Shown here piece after piece: positions 1-5,716 of a DNA stretch of 11,048 nt. Source of the stretch: Candidatus Nanohalarchaeota archaeon. GTDB lineage: Archaea > EX4484-52 > B79-G9. The position numbers and the translations under genes are program-made. Location of the stretch: positions 1-11,048 of the forward strand of contig JAFCBW010000048.1 of NCBI GenBank assembly GCA_017610525.1, in the 5' to 3' direction. How positions within the stretch are numbered: position 1 is the first letter of the stretch; each line of letters opens with the position of its first letter. A model generated the notes under the pieces. That model made no database searches, was not told the DNA's origin, and saw only the letters and a list, made by a program, of their open reading frames with translations.

Positions 1-71
1 ATTTCCTTTGTAACCTCATAGATATCCTTTTGGATTTCCTCCAGATATCTCAATCTCAAGTGATGTGACAT
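1..71 (-). CDS. N-terminus of an unidentified protein, cut by the window edge
   Basis: An ATG at 71-69 opens a minus-strand frame of 23 codons that stays open to the edge. It reads MSHHLRLRYLEEIQKDIYEV, then Thr-Lys-Glu, a charged, probably helical N-terminus. The start is supported by an in-frame TAA three codons upstream and by a TATA-like element about 44 bp upstream (103-120), which would leave a short leader without a clear Shine-Dalgarno. Too little is visible to assign a family. It could still be a chance frame. Confidence 0.5.
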   Translation of the reverse strand, partial: MSHHLRLRYLEEIQKDIYEVTKE

Positions 72-307
72 TGTGTGTTATTGATTTTCAATATCTTTTG
101 CTGTTTTAAAGTATATATAGCTAACAGGTATAGCATGCCGATAGAATGTTCCTGCGCTGAAGTTTTGTAAGTGTTGTGAAGAAAGCAGGTTATGAAAATG
201 GGGTCGAAAAGTGACTATATGTCAAAATAATGGGATTTTGCCGATAGAGAGAAGATATGAGAATTGCTGAGAATATGTAGATGAATAGGTAAGAAAGAGA
301 CATATAG
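72..307. other. Intergenic stretch without a recognised gene
   Basis: These 236 bases separate the left-edge gene from the HAD-like gene, both on the minus strand. The right end of this range holds the promoter side of the left-edge gene. I see no tRNA, no open frame with a ribosome binding site and no strong hairpin. The only oddity is the short string ccgataga, at about 139 and 241, which may be chance. Confidence 0.4.
103..120 (-). promoter_or_regulatory. TATA-like promoter for the left-edge gene
   Basis: On the minus strand the bases read CTATATATACTTTAAAAC. The TATATATA part is centred about 44 bp before the ATG at 71, so transcription would begin about 18 bases before that codon. Confidence 0.45.
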
Positions 308-772
308 TTATGGATTGTGGGATGATAATGGGGGTTTGGTGAATCGTTCTGTGAACTGCTTGAGGCTGTCTATTGTGTAGACGGGTGTTTCATCCTTGTT
401 TTTTGGGAGTTCGTCTTTGTATTTGCTGTTCCTGAACCAGACAGTTGTTGCGCCTATGAGGTTTCCGTATTTTATTTCTTTTTTTGTCCTGTCGCCGACT
501 ATGATTATGTCTTTTGGACTGATGTTTAGGGTGACTGTCATTTCGAGGTAGTCTGTGGCGGATTTGCCTTTTTTAAATATTATTTTTTCAAAATAGGAGT
601 ATATGTTTAGTGTTTTTAGGAGTTCTGTTCTTTTTTTGTTACCGTTTGCAATGATTGCCATTTTGATGTTCTGGTTTTTTAGATTTTTCAGGAGGTTTAG
701 GGCGCCTTCTGTCAGGCGGTTTCGGAGGGGGTCATAGAGTGTTCGTGAGAAGTCAAATATCACTGCTTTCAT
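308..772 (-). CDS. Small capless HAD-superfamily protein
   Basis: The 154-residue protein has the core of a haloacid-dehalogenase (HAD) fold: motif I DFSRT at residues 7-11 with the nucleophile D7, a Lys-rich motif III around K67-K70, and motif IV GDRTKKEI at 93-100. It has no room for a cap domain. Two things are unusual. The acid/base Asp two residues after the nucleophile is Ser (S9), and the usual motif II Ser/Thr is replaced in IIANGN (40-45). Phosphatases of this superfamily normally keep DxD, so this may be a weak phosphatase, a non-phosphatase HAD or a binding protein. The substrate cannot be told. Its own promoter lies 27 bp upstream, so the mRNA is probably leaderless. It is divergent from leuA, and its high Lys, Asn and Thr content reflects coding on the A/C-rich strand. 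Confidence 0.75.
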   Translation of the reverse strand: MKAVIFDFSRTLYDPLRNRLTEGALNLLKNLKNQNIKMAIIANGNKKRTELLKTLNIYSYFEKIIFKKGKSATDYLEMTVTLNISPKDIIIVGDRTKKEIKYGNLIGATTVWFRNSKYKDELPKNKDETPVYTIDSLKQFTERFTKPPLSSHNP

Positions 773-792
773 GGTTGATTGTTTGTTCGGGG

Positions 793-805
793 ATATATTT
801 AAAAA
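793..805 (-). promoter_or_regulatory. TATA-like promoter of the small HAD gene
   Basis: The minus strand reads TTTTTAAATATAT here, centred about 27 bp before the ATG at 772. That is the spacing expected if transcription starts at or next to the start codon. Confidence 0.6.
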
Positions 806-890
806 GTGTGGAGGGCAATTAGCTGTATGCTTTTTGAGCGCAGATGTTTTTTGGCACTGAGTAATCTGTTTCTGTTACTGTAGAGTTTTT

Positions 891-912
891 GCGCTTTTTT
901 TGGTTATAGCGC
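891..912 (+). promoter_or_regulatory. Possible leuA promoter with inverted GCGCT arms
   Basis: The arms GCGCT (891-895) and AGCGC (908-912) are inverted copies, and the right arm overlaps a weak TATA-like TTATA (904-908). A TATA centre near 906 would place the transcript start near 932, leaving a leader that contains the GGTGAT ribosome binding site at 949-954. A similar arrangement precedes the RNase HIII gene. Both the promoter and the operator role are inferred. Confidence 0.35.
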
Positions 913-948
913 ATGTGTTTTTTATGATGGTTAATTATGGTTTTGTGT

Positions 949-954
949 GGTGAT
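949..954 (+). promoter_or_regulatory. Ribosome binding site of leuA
   Basis: GGTGAT lies five bases before the ATG at 960 and matches the archaeal anti-Shine-Dalgarno. It favours this start over the internal ATG at 975. Confidence 0.6.
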
Positions 955-959
955 GATGT

Positions 960-2495
960 ATGGGCAATGAAAAGATGAGACGGATTGAGATTTTTGATAC
1001 GACGCTCAGAGATGGTGAGCAGTCGCCGGGGGCGACACTTAATATTGATGAGAAGCTTGCTATTGCGCATCAGCTTGCCAAGCTTAAGGTTGATACTATT
1101 GAAGCAGGGTTTCCTATTGCTTCAGAGGATGATTTTTCTTCTGTGAAACTGATTGCCGAAAATGTTCATGGCCCTTATATTTGCGGACTTTGCCGGGCGG
1201 TTGATGCGGATATTATTCGCGCGTGGGATGCTGTTAAGTATTCTGATAAGCCGCGCATACATACTTTTATTGCCACGTCTGATCTTCACATGAAGTATAA
1301 GCTTAAGAAGAGCCGCAGCGAGGTTCTTTCGATGGCGAAGAAGGGGGTCGGGCTTGCGCGAAGTTTCTCAGAAATGGTTGAGTTTTCATGTGAGGATGCG
1401 TCGCGAAGCGATCCGAAATTTTTGTGTAAAGTGATTGGGGCTGCTATTTCCGAGGGTGCCTGTGTTGTTAATATACCGGATACTGTAGGGTATTCTGAGG
1501 TTGAGGAGTTCGGGAAGCTTATCTGCTATATCCGGGAGCATGTTGAAAATATTGATGATGCGCTCATCAGTGTGCATTGCCATAATGATCTTGGGCTTGC
1601 TGTTGCGAATTCGCTTGAGGCTGTGCGGCGCGGGGCAGGGCAGGTTGAGTGTACTGTCAATGGGCTTGGTGAGCGCGCGGGTAATGCTGCGCTTGAGGAG
1701 GTTGTTATGAATCTTAAGACGAAGGGGTCTTATTTTGGCTGTGATTGTAGTGTGGATACAAAGGAGATATATAATACGAGCAGGATGGTTTCGCGATTTA
1801 CGGGCATTGATGTGCAGAGGAATAAGGCGATTGTGGGGAAGAATGCGTTTGCGCATGAGGCAGGCATTCATCAGCATGGTGTGCTTGCGAACCCGTTGTG
1901 TTATGAGATTATGAGTCCTGCATCTATCGGGAAGAGGACAGAGCTTGTGATCGGGAAGCATTCGGGAAGGCATGCTGTTGAGAGTGCGCTTACAGAGCAG
2001 GGGTATTCTTTTGATGGCGATGAGCTTGATTTGATTGTTGCAAAGATTAAGGCGCTTGCTGATAAGCAGAAGAGTGTTGTTTCAGATGATGTTGCTGCGA
2101 TTGCTGATGATGTGTTGTGCAGGTCTTCCGGGGGTAACCAGTATGTTGTGCTTGATGAGGTTAAGGTGACTTGTGGGAATAAGCTTGGTGCGCATGCGGA
2201 TGTTCAGGTTCTGATTGGTGGCAATCTGAAGAGTGCCTGTGCAGATGGTGTCGGGCCTGTTGATGCTGCGACGAATGCTATCAAGAAGATTCTTGGGCCG
2301 GATATTGTGCTTCGGGAGTATGAGCTTAAGGCGATTACAGGAGGGACTGATGCGCTTGCGGATGTGGCGCTTGTGGTTGCAGGCAAGGATGGGAAGGAGT
2401 ATAGAGCGCGCGGGCTTGATGTGGATATTGTGATGGCGTCGATCAAGGCGATTGTCAATGGGGTCAATATGGTTCAAAGAGGGAAGAGTAGTTGA
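960..2495 (+). CDS. leuA: 2-isopropylmalate synthase, bacterial-type LeuA
   Basis: This enzyme condenses acetyl-CoA with 2-oxoisovalerate to give 2-isopropylmalate, the first committed step of leucine synthesis, in the cytoplasm. The 511 residues match a full-length enzyme. The catalytic TIM barrel starts with FDTTLRDGEQSPGA (12-25, with R17 and D18). It continues with EAGFPIAS (48-55), the metal ligands HCHND (206-210), NGLGERAGN (234-242) and HEAGIHQHG (299-307) in the linker. A complete C-terminal LeuA regulatory domain spans about 390-505, so leucine feedback inhibition is likely. The block TFIATSDLHMKYKLKKS (102-118) is typical of the bacterial LeuA branch rather than citramalate or homocitrate synthase. 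GGTGAT at 949-954 supports the ATG at 960. No other leucine or valine genes are in the window. Confidence 0.93.
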   Translation: MGNEKMRRIEIFDTTLRDGEQSPGATLNIDEKLAIAHQLAKLKVDTIEAGFPIASEDDFSSVKLIAENVHGPYICGLCRAVDADIIRAWDAVKYSDKPRIHTFIATSDLHMKYKLKKSRSEVLSMAKKGVGLARSFSEMVEFSCEDASRSDPKFLCKVIGAAISEGACVVNIPDTVGYSEVEEFGKLICYIREHVENIDDALISVHCHNDLGLAVANSLEAVRRGAGQVECTVNGLGERAGNAALEEVVMNLKTKGSYFGCDCSVDTKEIYNTSRMVSRFTGIDVQRNKAIVGKNAFAHEAGIHQHGVLANPLCYEIMSPASIGKRTELVIGKHSGRHAVESALTEQGYSFDGDELDLIVAKIKALADKQKSVVSDDVAAIADDVLCRSSGGNQYVVLDEVKVTCGNKLGAHADVQVLIGGNLKSACADGVGPVDAATNAIKKILGPDIVLREYELKAITGGTDALADVALVVAGKDGKEYRARGLDVDIVMASIKAIVNGVNMVQRGKSS

Positions 2496-2498
2496 TAG

Positions 2499-2507
2499 TT
2501 TTTTAAT
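2499..2507 (+). promoter_or_regulatory. TATA-like promoter of the first PSP-like HAD gene
   Basis: TTTTTTAAT is centred about 28 bp before the ATG at 2531, directly after the leuA stop. There is no Shine-Dalgarno, so the transcript is probably leaderless and separate from leuA. Confidence 0.6.
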
Positions 2508-2530
2508 GATTCAATGCGCGTTTTGTTGCT

Positions 2531-3247
2531 ATGCAGGACATAAAACTTGCAATTTTTGATATAGATGGAACTATCCAGCGGAGACATGCTGAGGATTGTT
2601 ATGGAGATAGTGCGCATTCGGTATGGGGTTTAATTTCCAAGCATCATGATGTGGTGGAACAGGAGAAATTACTAAGATATGAGTGGGTTTCCAAAAAGCC
2701 GGACAGGTATAATGCTGCTGATTTGATATATGATGTAGCTAAAATCTTTAGAAGTCGTAAATTATCCAAGCGTTATTTTGATCATATTATAGAATCGGTT
2801 GAATTTTACCCGGGAGTACCGGAGACTTTTGAAGAGTTGAAAAAGAATAATATTATAACGGCAGTTGTTAGCGGCGGATTTGAGCCCCAGGCAGATAGAG
2901 TTGCCCGCTCTCTTAAGATAGATTGTGCTGTTGCGGCATTTAAACCGTTCTGGGATGATGATGGACATTTAAGTCATTGGAATCTGCGGGCTTGTGATTA
3001 TGATGGTAAGGCTATTTATGCAGATAAAATTATGAAGAAATATGGAGTGGAGCCCCATGAGTGTGTGTTTGTAGGCAATGGAAAGAACGATGTATCTATT
3101 GCGCAGAAAGTTGGAACTTCTATCGCATATAATGGCGCCTGTGAACTTCAGGACGTTTGTACTCATGTTGTAAATCAACGTGATAATGCAAGAGATTTCA
3201 GGGCGGTTTTGCCGTATATTTTGGGATATGATCCTTTGTCCATCTAA
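2531..3247 (+). CDS. Phosphoserine-phosphatase-like HAD protein, paralog A
   Basis: This 238-residue protein belongs to the HAD-IB (SerB-like) group. Motif I is DIDGT (10-14, nucleophile D10, acid/base D12), motif II is SGG (114-116), the likely motif III Lys is K160 in DYDGKA, and motif IV is GNGKND (182-187). The helical cap would lie between about residues 20 and 90. The first motif IV Asp, normally a magnesium ligand (GDGxND in SerB), is Asn (N183), so activity could be reduced or changed. It is followed by a clear paralog at 3320 that shares SGGF, QADR, WDD-G-L-HWNL, CDY-GK and GKNDV. Codon use differs from the neighbours: GCG is 4 of 20 Ala codons here against 14 of 21 in the paralog. 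The substrate is unknown and phosphoserine is only one possibility. Confidence 0.8.
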   Translation: MQDIKLAIFDIDGTIQRRHAEDCYGDSAHSVWGLISKHHDVVEQEKLLRYEWVSKKPDRYNAADLIYDVAKIFRSRKLSKRYFDHIIESVEFYPGVPETFEELKKNNIITAVVSGGFEPQADRVARSLKIDCAVAAFKPFWDDDGHLSHWNLRACDYDGKAIYADKIMKKYGVEPHECVFVGNGKNDVSIAQKVGTSIAYNGACELQDVCTHVVNQRDNARDFRAVLPYILGYDPLSI

Positions 3248-3289
3248 TAAGGTGTTTGTTCTGAACATTGATGTTTTTACAGAGGAAAG

Positions 3290-3299
3290 TTTTTTAAAA
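3290..3299 (+). promoter_or_regulatory. TATA-like promoter of the second PSP-like HAD gene
   Basis: TTTTTTAAAA is centred about 26 bp before the ATG at 3320. This supports that ATG over the upstream TTG at 3311 and suggests a leaderless mRNA. A small palindrome TGTTC-T-GAACA lies just upstream at 3257-3267; its role is unknown. Confidence 0.6.
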
Positions 3300-3319
3300 T
3301 CTGTTGATTATTGTCTGGT

Positions 3320-4015
3320 ATGAGTCAGAAGGTTAAACTTGTGTTTTTTGATATGGAAGGGACTATTTTTAAGAAGACTGTTCGCACATCTTATGGGAAT
3401 ACTGCGCCTTCTGCGTGGTCGCTGATTGCGAGGGAGCTTGGAGATGATGCGCTTAGGGAAGAAGAGATGACTAAGAGGAAATGGACTTCCGGTAAGTACG
3501 CAGGTTATGTTGAGTGGATGGAGGATACTCTCAGAATTTATCAGAAATACGGGTTGAAGAGAAAGTTTTTTGATGAGGTTACGGGTTCTTTAGAGTATCA
3601 TAAGGGGGTTTTTGAGACTTTTCGCGCGCTTAGGGAAAAGGGGTTTAGGCTTGCGCTTATTTCCGGAGGGTTTAAGGCGCAGGCGGATAGGGCGCTTTTG
3701 GATCTCAGGATCAATCATGCTTTTGCTGCGTGTGAGCTTTTGTGGGATGATGAGGGGAATCTGGTTCACTGGAATCTACTTCCGTGCGATTACGAGGGCA
3801 AGGTTGATTTTATGAGGCTGATTATGAAGGAGCATGGTCTTGCACCGGAGGAGTGCGCTTTTGTCGGGGACGGGAAGAATGATGTTGCGCTTGCACGAGT
3901 TGCGGGGGTTTCTATTGCGTTTAACGGGGCTCCTGAGCTTCGGGAGGTCTCGACTTATTCTGTTGAGCAGGCGGAAGGTGAAGAGGATTTTTCTGAGATT
4001 TTACGGTTTTTTTGA
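3320..4015 (+). CDS. Phosphoserine-phosphatase-like HAD protein, paralog B
   Basis: I chose the ATG at 3320 because a TATA-like box sits 26 bp upstream; a TTG at 3311 would add three residues. The 231-residue protein is HAD-IB type. Motif I is DMEGT (11-15), motif II is SGG (115-117), the likely motif III Lys is K161, and motif IV is GDGKND (183-188). Motif IV is complete, but the second Asp of motif I is Glu (E13), as also seen in the ThrH phosphotransferase/phosphatase group. It is the tandem paralog of the protein at 2531-3247, which has the reverse pattern: DxD kept and the motif IV Asp lost. It is rich in GCG and CTT codons like most genes here. It is probably a small-molecule phosphatase or phosphotransferase in the cytoplasm; the substrate is unknown. 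Confidence 0.8.
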   Translation: MSQKVKLVFFDMEGTIFKKTVRTSYGNTAPSAWSLIARELGDDALREEEMTKRKWTSGKYAGYVEWMEDTLRIYQKYGLKRKFFDEVTGSLEYHKGVFETFRALREKGFRLALISGGFKAQADRALLDLRINHAFAACELLWDDEGNLVHWNLLPCDYEGKVDFMRLIMKEHGLAPEECAFVGDGKNDVALARVAGVSIAFNGAPELREVSTYSVEQAEGEEDFSEILRFF

Positions 4016-4028
4016 TTGGCATTAAAGA

Positions 4029-4035
4029 TTTAAAT
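4029..4035 (+). promoter_or_regulatory. TATA-like element of the pyruvate-kinase C-domain gene
   Basis: TTTAAAT is centred 24 bp before the ATG at 4056. It is too close (about 6 bp) to the alternative ATG at 4038 to serve as its promoter, so it favours the later start. Confidence 0.45.
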
Positions 4036-4055
4036 GTATGATTTTAGTGTTTAGT

Positions 4056-4658
4056 ATGGATGATTTTGATATCAGGGAAATAGTATATTTTAAAAGAGCA
4101 GGAGCAGAGAATACGAATAAAGCGGTTGCTCTGGCTGTTGAAAGATGCAAAGAGGGAGATATCGGTAAAGTGGTGGTTGCTACTTCTTCGGGTGATACCG
4201 GGTTGAAAGTTATCAGGGCGCTTGATGGAACGAATATTGCGGTTATCCCGGTCGGTCTTAGTGCAGGTTCAAAGTATTCCGGTTCTCCTGAATTGGAGGA
4301 TAATAAGAAAGAATTTGAGAAGTTTGGTGTCAGGTATGTACAGGGAGTACTCGCTCTTAGTGGTGTTGAGCGGGCAGTTAAAAAGAGGTGGGATACTGCC
4401 GGACCTGTGCTGGTTTTAGCTGACGGGCTGAGGATTCCGTGCGAGGGTTTCAAGGTCGGGATTGAAGTTACGGTCATGGCTGCGGATGCGGGGCGTGTTT
4501 CGCCTGATGAGTATGTTCTGTGTATTGCAGGGACCGGCAGAGGGGCTGATACTGTGATGGTTGTGAAGCCGGCGTATTCCAGTGAGTTTTTTGATTTTTC
4601 TGTCAGGGAGATTGTCTGCAAGCCGCTGACTGACGGGATAAAGCATGGGACCGTATAG
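4056..4658 (+). CDS. Stand-alone pyruvate-kinase C-terminal-domain-like protein
   Basis: The protein resembles the free-standing archaeal family built on the alpha/beta C-terminal domain of pyruvate kinase (COG1751-like), without the catalytic barrel. It is 200 residues from the ATG at 4056, or 206 from 4038; the TATA-like box favours 4056. The opening IVYFKRAGAENTNKA (9-23) resembles the conserved YFxxxGxENT start of the family. A phosphate-binding-like loop ATSSGDTG lies at 42-49, and a Gly-rich turn CIAGTGRGADT at 146-156. In pyruvate kinase this domain binds allosteric effectors. What the isolated domain does is not established, but a ligand-sensing or nucleotide/sugar-phosphate-binding role is plausible. 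It lies 40 bp after the HAD gene and has its own promoter. No pyruvate kinase catalytic domain is in the window. Confidence 0.8.
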   Translation: MDDFDIREIVYFKRAGAENTNKAVALAVERCKEGDIGKVVVATSSGDTGLKVIRALDGTNIAVIPVGLSAGSKYSGSPELEDNKKEFEKFGVRYVQGVLALSGVERAVKKRWDTAGPVLVLADGLRIPCEGFKVGIEVTVMAADAGRVSPDEYVLCIAGTGRGADTVMVVKPAYSSEFFDFSVREIVCKPLTDGIKHGTV

Positions 4659-4694
4659 TGGAAATTTGCAGTGGATTTGTTCTGGTGTTTTTTT

Positions 4695-4713
4695 GCGCTT
4701 ACATATATAAGCG
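4695..4713 (+). promoter_or_regulatory. TATA box of the RNase HIII gene inside an inverted repeat
   Basis: CATATATAA (4702-4710) is centred 28 bp before the ATG at 4734, giving a leaderless arrangement. The flanking arms CGCTTA (4696-4701) and TAAGCG (4708-4713) are perfect inverted copies six bases apart, so a dimeric regulator could compete with TBP. A T-run at 4688-4694 just before it may end transcription of the upstream gene. Confidence 0.6.
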
Positions 4714-4733
4714 ATTGAGTCAATTAATTTGGT

Positions 4734-5591
4734 ATGGGCTGTGTTTCTAGAGTGCTTAAAGAGCCGTCTTTACTTGATGCGCTTCTTGAGTACGGTTTTA
4801 CGGATGCTCCTAAAAAGAGTGAATATGAAGCGCGCAGGTTGGCTGGCGGGTGCGCGGTTGTTCTTTATAAGTCAGGGAAGGTTGTTATACAGGGGAAGGA
4901 TAATGTTGTTTCTGAGGTTGAGAGGATTGTTTTTGGGGATGTTTCTGTGAAAGAAAAGATGAAGATTGATGGTTCGGCTGTTGTGAGAATCGGCGGGGAT
5001 GAGTGCCTCAAGGGGGATACTTTCGGAGGGCTTGTTGTGTGCTGTGTCAGGGCAGATGCGAAGATGCGAGGGCAGCTTTTTTCTTTGGGTGTTGCGGATT
5101 CGAAGAAGATAGCGGATGCGAAAATCAGGAAGATGGGGGCGCATGTGCTTCGGGTGCTTGGGCGTGATAATGTTGCTGTTGTTGAGGTATATCCTGTTGA
5201 TTATAATCGGATGTATTTGCAGTACAAGTCGGTTACGCGGATGCTTAATGTCATGTATGAAGAGGCTGTCGGGTTGATTGGTGATGCGGGTGAGTGCGTT
5301 ATTGACCAGTACCCGGGGTGTCGGGTTCGCGGGTGCAAATCTCTTGAGAAGGGGGAGTCTAAGTATATTGAGATTGCTGCTGCATCTGTTGTTGCGCGGT
5401 ACAGGGGACTTTTGCAGATGGATTCTCTTTCGAAGAGAGGGGGTTTTGAGGTGCCTAAGGGGAGTACGCATGTCAAATGGGGGCTTATACGGCTTAAGAG
5501 GGAGAAGAGGGTATTTGGGGATTTTGTTAAGTTGCATTTTCGGAATGTTTCGGGGTTTTGGGGTGCAGATGGCCAGACAAAACTTATATAG
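4734..5591 (+). CDS. rnhC: Ribonuclease HIII
   Basis: RNase HIII cuts the RNA strand of RNA:DNA hybrids, for example primers and R-loops. The 285-residue protein has the two-part build of this type. The N-terminal TBP-like substrate-binding domain covers about 28-68 and includes YKSGKVVIQGKDN (45-57). The RNase H-fold catalytic domain starts at RIGGDECLKGDTFGG (85-99). The acidic pair D89-E90, DSKK (122-125), VIDQYPG (189-195) with D191, and AAASVVARY (215-223) match the HII/HIII family. The N-terminal domain and the GDTFGG segment separate it from RNase HII. The loop after D89-E90 departs from the usual DEVGTGDYFGP pattern: Leu replaces the first Gly and Gly replaces the Pro. RNase HIII is known mainly from bacteria such as Firmicutes, so its presence beside archaeal promoters is notable. 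The mini-gene at 5639 follows it, and PriS converges. Confidence 0.87.
   Translation: MGCVSRVLKEPSLLDALLEYGFTDAPKKSEYEARRLAGGCAVVLYKSGKVVIQGKDNVVSEVERIVFGDVSVKEKMKIDGSAVVRIGGDECLKGDTFGGLVVCCVRADAKMRGQLFSLGVADSKKIADAKIRKMGAHVLRVLGRDNVAVVEVYPVDYNRMYLQYKSVTRMLNVMYEEAVGLIGDAGECVIDQYPGCRVRGCKSLEKGESKYIEIAAASVVARYRGLLQMDSLSKRGGFEVPKGSTHVKWGLIRLKREKRVFGDFVKLHFRNVSGFWGADGQTKLI
5584..5591 (+). promoter_or_regulatory. Possible promoter of the 25-codon gene
   Basis: TTATATAG at the very end of the RNase HIII gene would place a transcript start near 5613. That leaves a leader of about 26 bases that includes the GAGGTGA ribosome binding site. A second A/T-rich element (5603-5614) is too close to the start to fit with that site. 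Confidence 0.35.
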
Positions 5592-5627
5592 ATTGGAGGG
5601 ACATTATATTTATAGGGTATTTTATTT

Positions 5628-5634
5628 GAGGTGA
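5628..5634 (+). promoter_or_regulatory. Strong ribosome binding site of the 25-codon gene
   Basis: GAGGTGA lies four bases before the ATG at 5639. It is as good as the sites of the membrane-protein gene and the VOC gene, and it is the main evidence that the tiny frame is translated. Confidence 0.6.
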
Positions 5635-5638
5635 GCTT

Positions 5639-5716
5639 ATGGGATGCTGCGGTTGTACAGAAAAGAAAAACGAAAAGAAGAAGAAGTATTATGATAAAGA
5701 GCGCGTCAATGAGTAG
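5639..5716 (+). CDS. 25-residue Cys- and Lys-rich mini-protein
   Basis: The frame starts MGCCGC, with three Cys at positions 3, 4 and 6. A Lys/Glu-rich run KKNEKKKKYYDKER (9-22) follows, and it ends at TAG. A strong GAGGTGA Shine-Dalgarno sits four bases before the ATG. The codons are A-rich (AAG, AAA, GAA), against the G+T bias of this strand, which suggests selection on the peptide. There is no signal peptide or membrane segment. The Cys cluster could bind metal or an Fe-S cluster, form a disulfide or be acylated, and the basic tail could bind nucleic acid; all of this is inference. It begins 47 bases after rnhC and overlaps the 3' end of convergent priS by 11 bases. I do not recognise the family. 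Confidence 0.6.
   Translation: MGCCGCTEKKNEKKKKYYDKERVNE

Noticed and set aside
192..230. A 12-codon frame on the plus strand in the left intergenic region
   Set aside because: No ribosome binding site and no promoter at a sensible distance; short enough to be chance.
1386..1973. Long antisense frame inside leuA
   Set aside because: The conserved LeuA motifs lie on the other strand; the frame is a by-product of codon bias. The same holds for the long antisense frames inside rnhC (4872-5537) and the radical SAM gene (9762-10535).
3257..3267. Palindrome TGTTC-T-GAACA before HAD paralog B
   Set aside because: Five-base arms are easily found by chance, and no second copy is seen at other promoters.
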